64,000 bases of DNA, taken from contig JANBPK010001039.1 in the NCBI GenBank assembly GCA_027579435.1, positions 62,001-126,000 of the forward strand, given 5' to 3'. This DNA comes from Candolleomyces eurysporus. Taxonomy: Eukaryota > Basidiomycota > Agaricomycetes > Agaricales > Psathyrellaceae. This document shows positions 24,976 through 35,015 of the stretch, in pieces. The notes below the pieces were generated by a model. It ran no database searches, was not told where the DNA came from, and saw nothing but the letters and a program-made list of their open reading frames with translations. Each line of letters opens with the position of its first letter. The stretch's first letter is position 1. Position numbers and translations under genes: made by a program.

Positions 24976-26162
24976 GATGAACAAGCCTTCAGTCAACCTT
25001 CCGAGAGCTGTGTTCAATCTCGATTTCTTCGCTAGGGGGAAAATACCCGGGATTTCTAGAAGCCCCTTGACACAAAACCGCACGCAACAAGAAAGCAAAA
25101 ACACACCTATATCATACACGCAGTGCCTTCTAACGCGGAACCAGCTCGGAGATGCTGAAATTCGAGCATCACAACGTATACGCACAGGCAACGGGCTGAG
25201 CAGAAAGGCAGTTAGCAAGGACGCGTCAACGTTCGAAGGGACGGAGCTTGCATCGACAACTTACTGCCATAACACACTTAGCACTGGCTGGTAGGAGAGC
25301 CAAAGGCTCGATTGATCAACGCCAGTGAAGCCGAGAGCGGGCGCTCAGCGCCGGTCGTAACAGCACAGCATCACACCGATGACGTCGTTAAGCGCCAGCG
25401 AACAGCACTGGCCGTTGTTCTGCATATGCTGAGTTAGTAGGCGATGGTTGGACTGGTTTGAATGGTGAACGGCAGGGTGGACGCGTAATTTGCTGAACGA
25501 AGGGGAGCCGGTTGAAACTCTGGAGGGGCGTGGAAAGAGATGCGCCATCATCCTTATTCAGCCGAAACGGGCTGTCGTACAAGGTTTGTGTTTGATAGGC
25601 ACTGGCAGACAGAGAGAACCTCCTGCTGCACAGTAAAGGTTCAGTAAGACGGTGCCATTCAAATAATACAGGGGCTGGAGATGCCGAGCCTCCATAGTCG
25701 GAACGGAACTGTGGAGGCCTAGAACGAGCTTCCTATCTCAGCTGATGAAACTGGTTGATACATGTTACACGCATAGAAGAGGGGATCCGGAACGTAGCAA
25801 CATGTTTGCCCTTTTGTCCTAGAGAGGCGTATTCCGTACACGAGGCCTCTTTCACGTTCGCGGCGGATAGGGCCCGCCGTCGAACCGTACTGGGAATTGA
25901 GCAAGGGGGCAGAGCACCCTGACCTCCGAGAGGATCATACCGCTTCCATAAGGCTCAACCCAGGCAGGTTTTCCTGCCACTTAATCGATAGAGGTGCGGA
26001 ATGATTTGTCTATTAGTAGTGCGACGAACGAATGAAACGAATGTACAACGCCCGCAAAGTGACTCCAATTGTTCTCTAAAATGGTCACTGTCAATGTTTT
26101 TAGAGAGGGAAGATGAAGAGAGGGTGTACAACTCACAGAGACCATCAGAAGTCGGATTTTGT

Positions 26163-26631
26163 TCACGAGGTATACAGTTCCTCCTTGAGGGAGATACCTG
26201 GAGAGGCCAAAGTTAGGATAGGTGCGACGAGCGAGTCTCCATCAACGTACCGAGCTCATCACGCAAAGGCTTCAATTCATCAACATACGCCTGGTATTGT
26301 TGCTTGTTCTCGACCTTCTCCTTGACACCCTCGAAAATGCGGACAGCAGTCGCGTAGCAGTTGACGCGACGAGCGGCCTGGACGGCAGCGGTGATGACTT
26401 CTGGTGCTGGAACCAAGTCGTGGGCAAAGCAGTTGTTCAATCCTCGCTGAACCTCGAACAGGTCCTCAGCACTGTTGAAAAAGCTGACGTATCGGTCGGT
26501 GAACTGTTCGAAGCTCTCCTGAGCATGTCCGCTGGCAGGACGGGCGAACACGGGGGCNAATGCGGGCCCNTGGAGGCGAGAGAGGGGCGGGCAGCAGCAC
26601 GGAGGGCGTTGGCGGCGATGCGGGCGTTCAT
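26163..26631 (-). CDS. COX6: Cytochrome c oxidase subunit 6 (subunit Va family), mitochondrial
   Basis: Exons 26251-26631 and 26163-26197 on the minus strand, with a 53-nt intron. It is a nuclear-encoded structural subunit of respiratory complex IV on the matrix side of the inner membrane. The core FEQFTDRYVSFFNSAEDLFE, then VQRGLNNCFAHDLVPAPEV and AVRIFEGVKEKV, is diagnostic of the family. The start MNARIAANALRAAARPSLAS is an Arg/Ala-rich mitochondrial presequence. Ns at 26558 and 26571 shift the frame twice inside the presequence. Dropping both gives 414 coding bases (137 aa) with one continuous frame, so they are surplus bases in the draft rather than real changes. The last residues are ISLKEELYTS. 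Confidence 0.95.
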
Positions 26632-27848
26632 CGTGGACGACGGTGAGGAGTAAAGAGGGTGGGGGTGAGGGTAACGCTGGGCAGAAAAGATGGGCTGGCT
26701 CGGAGTGACCGCGGGAATGTCCGGCATCACCAAAGGCCTCGAGCGAGGATCAACAAGACCACACTCTAGACAAATCTAGGCATCGACAATCAACGTCCTT
26801 TTCCTCGTACCCCCGACTCATGTTTTCTGGATTACCGTGGATTGCAAGGTTTGCAGAAAATTTTACTGCCAGCAACCGCTCACTGGCACGGTTCCCTTGG
26901 CGGTGCTTTCGGTAGCCCTTTTGGAAACCATGGAGGTGCTGACCCAATGCAACGAGGAATGGTGCTAGAATCCTACCAACGGTCGAACAACTCTGCCATG
27001 TTAATGAAGTCATCATAGACAACGCCTTCACAACGATGCAATGCGTTGTTGGCTGCAGACGTCATTGATATGGGGTCTGCACCGACTCGTTCTTCTGAAC
27101 AAAGGCGCACAGCCTTTTACCCGTTCTAGAACCGCCACCAGGACAATCATTGCTGTGTCGGGTGTCGGGATACCGACCAGCGCTTATTGGATTGTGGGTT
27201 GATGACGTCTAATTCTGCCTGTTACTCGCTCTCGCATTCATGCATAGCTCGGACTCTGGACTCTCGCGATTTCGTTCGAACGAGCCGTGTCGGCAGCAGC
27301 AACATCGAACCGAAAAGAACCAGATGCGATGCGGTGTCCAGAATCCACCGCTCAGCTCAGTTCGCCCGATGCAAGCTCAATGTCAAAGAGTTACCCCAAA
27401 CCATGCGCTGTGTATACCTTTCCGGTAGGACATTCTGATAGGAGGAATCTTTGAATCACAGTCCCGAGCATTCCTGATCTCGTGTCTGTGGTGTGGGTCC
27501 ATAGGCTGGAGGACAATGCTGCGGGCACGCCTCACCTTTAAGGTCGACGGCTCGGAGACATTCGTACCCCTTCCCGCTTGAAGCTTGTTGGGTTGAGGAA
27601 ACCTCCGTGTATGACAGTGTGTCCCTTTCCCGAGGTCCCGGCAATTGCTTCGACGGTTCATTCATCGTGCAATAGCTTATTTTCTGTTCCGTTGATGCAC
27701 CGCCTCACCGACACGATACTGGCCTCTCTTTCATCAACAAACCGGAAGGACTTTTTAGTTTCCCCATACGCCCTCCACCTCGGTTCAACGCTCAGCAAGC
27801 GCCCACTTTGATTCCCCATATTGATAGGTCAGGGCGAACGACCATACA
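26632..27848. other. Intergenic and promoter region, no gene seen
   Basis: Lies between the divergently transcribed COX6 and the bZIP gene. Only short frames without family resemblance. It must hold the promoters of both genes; I cannot place them. Confidence 0.4.
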
Positions 27849-28272
27849 ATGTCTCTGTAGCGCGGTGTTTGGATGCAAACTGCATTGCGGATTGACCTTG
27901 CCGAGTGAATCAATGTTTTCGCTAAACATCCACCTTTTGCCTTTCTTTACCAACTCTCCTACTGGACAGAAGATTGCCACTGATTCTTCACATGAAAGGC
28001 ACCGTCTCGTAGGCGACAATGACGTGTTTCTTCGGTGGATGGATTCGAAGTTCTTTCCGACAGGCACTACTGGGCAGTGTTACTTCGCCTAACATAGCAT
28101 TTCCGACACCGCCCTCTTTTTCCCCATTAGGCAATACCCGACGTCCACTTTCCTTAAAAGATGTCATGAATCGTCAACTTTTGTCACCAGCACTCATCCC
28201 CACTCTCCACCCAACTCACTCTCAGATACATCCTCCGTGGCTTTCCCTCCACACAACAACACTTCGAATACA
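27849..28272 (+). promoter_or_regulatory. Leader of the bZIP gene with several upstream ORFs
   Basis: If transcribed unspliced, this leader contains upstream ORFs at 27849-27860 (ATG TCT CTG TAG), 27873-27908 (11 codons), 27913-28092, 27992-28012 (6 codons) and 28161-28169 (ATG TCA TGA), plus one at 28166-28318 that overlaps the main start out of frame. GCN4-family genes are known to be translationally controlled by upstream ORFs. Transcript start and splicing here are unknown. Confidence 0.5.
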
Positions 28273-28848
28273 ATGCAGAATGAATACAGTGACCCTACTT
28301 TCCAGCAATTCGCCATGAACATGAACCTGACTGGGTATGCCACTGCGGCTCCGATGGCGCAATACCCCACCATGGCTTCTCCATCTCAGCCCACCTATGA
28401 TCAAGCATCCGCAAGCACCAATCTTGTACACCGTCGAAGACGTTCGGCAGGTGGCCGACGGATGAGTCCGGACGACCTCATCCCCCTCGACGCTCCTACC
28501 CAGCCTCGCCGATACCTTGCCCCTTCCGCCACATCCAAAAAGGACGTTCCATCCTACTACACCAAGCGTCCTTCTTACGGCCGGGTATCGGACGACGAGC
28601 AGGAGGACGAATTGAATGAGGAGCCCCCTGCCGCTAACGCGACCGACCAGGAGAAGATCGAATGGAAGAGGAGGCAGAACACCCTGGCTGCGAGAAGGAG
28701 CAGGAAGAGGAAGCTCCTCCAGCAACAGCAATTGGAACAGGCAGTTGAGGACTTGACCAGGGAGAAGGAGATTTGGCGCACCAGGGCCCTCACGTTGAGG
28801 CAGTTGCTCATATCGCACGGCATCCTCTGCCCAGACTTCAAGGACTGA
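28273..28848 (+). CDS. bZIP transcription factor, GCN4/cpc1 type
   Basis: A single exon, 191 residues from the ATG at 28273; the frame is open slightly further upstream but without an ATG. The C-terminal basic region WKRRQNTLAARRSRKRK (N136 begins the N-x-x-A-A-x-x-S-R signature) is followed by a leucine-zipper helix (LEQAVEDL to LRQLL). The basic region is almost that of yeast Gcn4, the activator of amino-acid biosynthesis genes under starvation, binding TGACTC-like sites. The N-terminal half is Gln/Pro/Ser/Tyr-rich, an expected activation region, with an acidic stretch (DDEQEDELNEE) ahead of the basic region. The upstream ORFs suggest translational control as for GCN4. Confidence 0.88.
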   Translation: MQNEYSDPTFQQFAMNMNLTGYATAAPMAQYPTMASPSQPTYDQASASTNLVHRRRRSAGGRRMSPDDLIPLDAPTQPRRYLAPSATSKKDVPSYYTKRPSYGRVSDDEQEDELNEEPPAANATDQEKIEWKRRQNTLAARRSRKRKLLQQQQLEQAVEDLTREKEIWRTRALTLRQLLISHGILCPDFKD

Positions 28849-30082
28849 ACGGTACTTTGAGTGCCCTTGCTTCAACACCCCTCTATCCTCACCCGAGGGC
28901 GACGGGATCGTCCCGGGCTTCTTGCTCACTCGTCTCGCTCGCTACATATGGACCGGTTGGCCTGCCTATGTGCCATGCCACCTCTTACCCTGGGGCTGCG
29001 ACTCTCTCAAGTGTACTCAACGCATTAATCGTTCCAAGCTGCTCACTAATTATTCGTACCCATCACGGGTAGCAGGAGTATGCTTTCTACAATGTAAGCA
29101 ACCCTTTAGATCCGAGAGTCGAGTAATCTTTGCTAACAGTCAGATTCTACAGTGGTTCTCAATGCGGTCCAAGTCTTGGGGTCGTTCCTGGAAGGAGTAC
29201 ACAACCCAGCCCTGCTATGTATCCTCACCGTTGGTCATCCGGTTTATCGAACAGGCGTCCTTGCCTATGACGATAGTGTCGGTACATGGAACTCTGGTTC
29301 ATTCTGGCCTCCCGTACTTCCTTCCTACGCTCAAGTCCGACAATGACACCTACCTATCTATTTGTACATTACTCCATCACCTCCTCCCTCGCTTCCCATC
29401 CCATTACTTCCCTTTTCGACTACGCATTGGACGATCTTACTCCAGTGGTGGTTTAATGTACAACAAGGACAAAACTTTTATGTATGATGGACGCTTTTGG
29501 AAATGACTCTGGACTACTATGTATTGTCTCTGCTCATCAGACGGACGGATATTCTTCGCATCGTATCTCTCGATATGCCGGTATATCCACAGGACCTTGT
29601 TACCATTTCATCTATCCATCTACGTTTGTCCTACAGATCTAACTCTGCAACGAGGAACAGATCTAAAATATCACGGTTTTCGGAACACTGCAATTAACTT
29701 CAGATGGGTATCGCGGTGGAATGGCTGAAGATCAGACGCGCTTGGTGTGACTATAGTTGCCTCCGTCACGGTAGCAGTAAACGCTGCGGTGGACTGTGCT
29801 CCACTGTTGCCGCACGATTCAATGTCAATTGCCACTTGTCATGTTGGTGTCTTGTCTGTCGATCTCTACCACGCCCCCGTCTCTGCCATCGAGGTACAGC
29901 AATGTCTAGTCGGTCAAAGTCATAGAACACTCGAGCCGCACGGACTTCGTTTCTCTTTGATATTCTATTTGACTTTGTGACAAATAGCATGCATACTAGG
30001 CATTGGGCGCTGACATATCGGGGGGTCGTGTGAGTGGTAAGCATAACAAGTTGTTGGGAAGTTACTTCCCCTTGCGTCCACC

Positions 30083-30121
30083 AGCGGGCCGGACTACTTG
30101 ACGCCCGCTTTCAAGTCCGGC
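30083..30121. repeat. Interleaved inverted repeats (pseudoknot geometry)
   Basis: AGCGGGC (30083-30089) pairs with GCCCGCT (30103-30109), and GCCGGACT (30088-30095) pairs with AGTCCGGC (30114-30121). The two stems interleave, as in an H-type pseudoknot. ACTTGA (30096-30101) could instead pair with TCAAGT (30111-30116). Function unknown. Confidence 0.45.
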
Positions 30122-30619
30122 TGTCCCCCTGTAAGAGCTGCTGGAGTATCGCTAAGCACAAGCTTATTTCATCTAACTTTCGGTCATTCCAACATTACTG
30201 CCACTCCTAGGATGAAACACTTCTCTAGCTGTGCTTAAATTCCGAAGGATGCCCGAGACCGAGATGTTTACGAATTCGTCATGACAAGAAAGAAAGAATT
30301 CGTGCTGCGGTAGATTTGACGACAGAGCAGAGGAAAGAGAGAGCCGGATATATTGGGGAAAAAAAAAACAGGTGTTGTACTCAGGAATGCACCGAGCTTT
30401 CGTACTGCGGAGTACGTTACACTCCTTCGACTGGCTAGCAAGAAGTTGTAATACAATAGCTAAGAACTGGCATTCCATTCTCCAGCGTGACTGCTCGCTA
30501 TTCCAACTCGAGAGAGGTAGGTAACAGCTCCATACTTCGACACAATGTCTCTCTGTCGTAAAATGCCTGCTCTGTTTCTTTTTCTCGGGGTATTCGGTTG
30601 AGGCAGAGGGGTGGCTGAG

Positions 30620-30641
30620 CAAGCGCCCATCAGGGCGCTTG
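30620..30641. repeat. 9-bp perfect GC-rich hairpin
   Basis: CAAGCGCCC and GGGCGCTTG flank a 4-nt ATCA loop. GGCT and AGCC further out (30613-30616 and 30649-30652) could add an outer stem. Confidence 0.45.
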
Positions 30642-31405
30642 ACAACCGAGCCACGACAATCGGTGAGCCCGGAGACCACAAAGAGTCGCAAGGGGGCTAT
30701 ACGTTGCTCCTATCTCCTCGGCGGAAACAATTTTCTTTTTTCAGGCCTTGGAGTTACAAGCTTTGACCTTGCACGCTAATACGCGAACCTCCTTTGTATT
30801 ATAATCACGTTTACATTTTCTGCATCGTGTACATATGCCGCGGGTTCGTAACCACCATGGCCACAGTTCATTGAACCATGCGGGAACATCTACTGGATTA
30901 GAAAGAAGTACCCGATGGGATATATCATGCAAGATGAGGAACGTTGTACTTGCAACACTTTTACCATTCTACTAGAATGGCGTCGTTCACGGTCATGAGT
31001 AGAAAGAGATCTTTGAACTCAATGATAGGATTCCAGAAGCGTCTTCAAGTATCCATGGCCGTCTGGCATTCAATAAGATCATGGAGTGCTGTGGACCTTG
31101 CACCTTACACGGGAACGTGGAGATCTGGAAAATGAATTATGGGACGCTGGCAGGGTAGCGGCTCGGGGTTTACGGGTGAATCCGAGATTAGGAAAAGATA
31201 GCAAGTAGGAAGGGAACGAGGCTGCAACGGTCCTGACATCGAGAGAATCCATTTGGGGTTAGGGTTTAGTAGGAGATTGCCTCAAACTGATAGTGCTCCG
31301 TAAGAATGGTCGTGGCGGAGTACTGTCCAGTAAAAGTATCAATTTAGAGAAAGCGCGCCATTAGTGCAAAGCTGAGGCATCAAAAGAAAAAGCTCACTAA
31401 GGAAT

Positions 31406-32404
31406 TCAAACCTCTGTGATGCCGATCTCCGGTTCGACCTCCACCTTCTCCTTCTCCTTCTCCATTTCGTGTTCGACAACAGCAGCTTCGGCGTTCTTCC
31501 CCTTCTTCCCCTTCTTCTTTTTCTTCTTTTTCTTCTCTGTTGCCATAGGAGGATCGGGCACCTCGAACCCAAGCTCCCTCCATTTTTGCACGTGTTTCGG
31601 ATACTCCGCGCAATAATCCTTCACCCTCCTCTTCGTCAGTTCCTCAAACTCCTCACTAAANCAGCCCCCTATTCGCCCATGGCTTCGAATCCACCAGCTC
31701 CTTCACCAATACTTCCATTCCCAACAGCCTCTTGATGTCTGCCGCGTCCTGCGGCATCTTCCTCCGTTTATGATCCTCCTCCGCGAGCCGATGGTCGTCC
31801 CATCCTTGCAATTTATGCAACAGCAAGAGCGAGAAAGGAACCAAAGGAACATTGTCGATCCACTTTGAAAGTGTAGGAGAGAGGTTGGGCAGATGCATCG
31901 TTCCGGGTATCAGGACATCGACTTTGCACGTCGGGCCTAGGTACGACTGGCGGTACCACAAGACCCTGTAGGTGGCTTCAGGGTCCCTGGGCATCGTCAG
32001 ATAAAAATGACGAGGATCTTTGTCCAGTAGAAGTTTCTTCAGTTGTTCGGCAGCCCATGGTTCTTCTAGTGCTGGGTCTTGGTATACGAGTAGGTCAACA
32101 TCCTGCCACAAACACAATCTACATGAGGTTTCGGAAACACTGCGAGTAGTCGGAACGAAAATACCTTCGGACATCTCGAAGAACCGTATAATTTGGACGC
32201 AAGACTTCCAAACGACACGCAGGGTATAGCCTCCTTTGTGAATATCTGTACAGTGGCCTGGGCCGCCTCCATGACCAGCGCAAAATGCGCGTCGTCCTTT
32301 GCAGCTTTGGTAGCCGCGTTTGCTTTACGCCTGGGTGGTCTCTTCTCCTTCGGAGTAGCATCAGGAACTTGTTCTAGCTTTGGAGCTGCATCTGCTTCAG
32401 CCAT
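31406..32404 (-). CDS. Stand-alone nucleotidyltransferase-fold protein
   Basis: Exons 32165-32404 and 31406-32102 on the minus strand, 62-nt intron, phase 0; 311 residues once the surplus N at 31661 is dropped. The nucleotidyltransferase signature is complete: G66-S67 in VSFGSLASKLYG, D81 and D83 in CPKDVDLLV, and a probable third carboxylate D142 in CKVDVLIPG. Members of this superfamily transfer nucleotides to nucleic acids, proteins or small molecules; the substrate is not predictable. The N-terminus is basic (PKEKRPPRRKANAATKAAK). After a charged helical region, the C-terminus carries eight consecutive Lys and then EKEKEKVEVEPE, so both ends could bind nucleic acid or act as nuclear signals. 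I recognise the fold but no named gene. Confidence 0.75.
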
Positions 32405-32620
32405 GGTTTATCGGTATGAAGGGGGTGGCGGACGGTAGTCGCGGTGCAAGAATAAAGAGGGTGTGGCGATGCAGGCAACGATCGCAATTGTATCCACGCC
32501 GATGGATTCGGAGTCAAGGTGTAGCTATTCTTCACGAGGATCGAGGCCGCAAGACGNAAAAATTTCAAACTAAATAACACATGGTCCAAAGCATCTATGG
32601 CTTAATAACACAAGATATTA

Positions 32621-34738
32621 TTATTTCCTAGTGACGCGCTGAACTTCGACCCAATTCCGCAAAAGTGTATGCTTCAACCCGTCCATTCCGAGGAGAGGAA
32701 TCTGACTTGGAGCAATGTATTCGCCCTCTGCTGGCCCTTTCGAGACAAGGTCTTCAGCATTGCGGCGATCGTACGGGGCGAGAGGCTGGTTTTGAGAACC
32801 GAAAACATATGACGAGGGCTCGAGTTGAGGTTGCTGTAGATGGAGCATGATGAATTATGGAGCTAAGATCCAGAGGAAAAGTAGACGATACGCACCGCGG
32901 TTATCTCATGCATCTCCCTCTTGATCGTGTTGCAATAGCCATCGAGGTCTACAAATAGAATGGTCAAAGGTTCGGTGAGGGTTGAACCACGGAAAATGAA
33001 CGAACCTAGATCATTCAAGTCGTAATTAAAAGGGTTTTCTCTGCAACGTGGAGTCAGCATTTCCTTCAATGTGCATGAGTGCGTGACGTACATCTCCTGT
33101 CCGAGTTCAAGGAATCCGCATAGGAGGAACGTTACGAGAGATGTAGCTGGTATTGTGTAATACCAGAAATTCTCGACGATTTGGAACTACATGAGCAATT
33201 TTAGTTAGGATCCTCGGTGACATCGATCACATCAAACTTACGGGGAAGAAGAGCAAATATAGCCACACGGACATCCGGAGGTGGGCTTGGTAGGCGAATG
33301 GCAAAGGGTTGTTACATATTCTGTCGAGCTGTGCGAGAGAGTCATGAAGTGAAATCAGGGCGTTTGTCATAGCGGTGGCGATGGCCGGTTGAACGAGGTT
33401 GTTTCGCATGAGGACTTCATAACGATTGATTTCTTAGTCGCGGATAAACCGATATCAACGGAGAAAGTCTTACAGGCGGTATAACTATGGGCGCGAAAGT
33501 TTAATTAGTGTGCAAGGAACGCAATGATGGAACATACTTTGACAAAACGAGGTAGATCTCAAAAGGTACGGTGCTTTCGACGACCTTTGAATAAGCAATT
33601 CGTTTCCGCTTAGGAGTAAAGGCCTTCCAATCGTCTTCCGGCTCACTTGCGAGCAAACTGAAACGGGTCTTCCCGACAACCTTTTTGAAGCTCCACCGAG
33701 GCAGTCGTAAGATCGGAAGATAGTCGTAAATACTCATTTTCGGGGGCTTGGATGCTGGCATCAATGGTGGGTTACTGGTCTCGACAAAGGACATTAGCGT
33801 ATCCCGGCGCCTTCGGTCGCAATAACGTCAGAAGATCCGTTCGGGAGGAAGGATCAGCAACGTACTTCAACGCAGCTGGACTCAGACGTCGACCTGCTTG
33901 GACATGCCACAACGGCAAGATGTCCGCAGCACGTTTTGTGCTTGTGGGGTACTTCGGTAGGAACGCCACAGAAGGATAGAGGTCTTCGTAGAACACGCCT
34001 GGTTCGTCCCTCAATAGGTGCTAAAACAACGTTTCAGACTAAAATAAACACGGAGCCTCGATAAAGCCTCACCTTGACAGAAACTGCGTACGCGTGTATC
34101 TGATTCATCGATGAGCCAATTGTATGGGTGAACCAAGGGTCAACGAGCCCACCAAATTGATCATGGTCTTCTTCTCGATTATGACGTTCATGACAGGTTG
34201 TGGCTCAGAGTCTGGGAGCTGACGGTGATCGGACACATGGACCCATATCTAAGAAGCGGTTAGTGGAGGGAACCGAGGAAATGGCATATGGTAGGCTCAC
34301 TTGCTGCGCAAGATTTTTCGACGCCGTGCCAATGTTCGACCACATCTTGCTTCCATCTTGATACCTGAAAGTCGGATTAGGCAGAAGGAATTCCGAGAGT
34401 CGATTCTTCTACCTCTCGTATGCAGACGACGTTCGGAAAGAAATGACAAGACCTAGAATCACACCACCCACGGTGAGCAGCTGATTCCCAATGGCTAGGC
34501 TTTCTTCTATTTTCTCGTTGACGACGGCGACCACTGATACAGGGAAATCTACTCAGCGGATGGCAGAGGATAGAGAAGGGGACCCACTGGTTGCAAAGGC
34601 AGTAAAGAATATAATTTCTGGCCATATATCGCTTAAGACTGTCGCATTGAGACGCTGCAGTGTCCATGTTCCGCGGAAGAGGGGGTTGGAGGCAACCATG
34701 TCGCAACGAGGGTAGTTCGAGTTGACAAGAGGGAGCAT
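32621..34738 (-). CDS. Bestrophin/UPF0187-family anion channel
   Basis: A multi-exon minus-strand gene. Exons include 34588-34738, 34413-34533, 34301-34364, 34153-34248, 34073-34099, 33827-34020 and one from 33774, followed by several more down to the stop at 32621. Family hallmarks in order: GTWTLQRLNATVLSDIWPEI (first membrane segment), LGLVISFRTSSAYERYQDG, SLHDSLAQLDRI and PLPFAYQAHLRMSVWLYLL, then ENPFNYDLNDLDLDGYC, the acidic calcium-site-like segment of the family. Expected to form a multimeric chloride or anion channel in a cellular membrane. One intron appears to use the uncommon donor GTTATT at 33826 with a GCTAAT branch-like site. The tail after the channel domain is proline-rich and unrecognised. 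Confidence 0.85.
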
Positions 34739-35015
34739 GCTCGCTCCATTGTTTCGAATTTATAGGCTCTTCGGCGCAGTGGAAACCAAGAATGTGGTTC
34801 TTCGGCTACGGTTGACTCGGCGTCAGGAAACACGCTGCCAATAGAAGGATCTTGGCTATGCATAGGCCCTGCATTATCGATGTAATATCGTAAGTAAGCG
34901 TAACCTACGTTGATGGAAGTGGAATACACGCACTTGGCGGANTTTTTTGTCTGGAGCACGACTCAATTAAAGCCCTTCACTGAGAGCGCCCAGGCCGTGA
35001 AACCCGTGACTGTAA

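Larger units (their letters stand above)
28849..31405. other. Intergenic, no supported gene; structured repeats
   Basis: After the bZIP stop I find only unsupported frames, the longest a 172-codon minus frame at 30173-30691 without motifs. Two compact inverted-repeat structures lie here (30083-30121 and 30620-30641), listed separately. Confidence 0.4.

Noticed and set aside
30173..30691. 172-codon minus-strand frame
   Set aside because: No domain, no splice partners, and it spans a GC hairpin and a poly-A run; composition fits a chance frame.
31255..31272. Telomere-like GGTTAGGGTTTAG
   Set aside because: Only about two imperfect units; not an interstitial telomere array.
31416..31616. Plus-strand Phe-rich frame
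   Set aside because: Antisense shadow of the lysine run in the nucleotidyltransferase gene.
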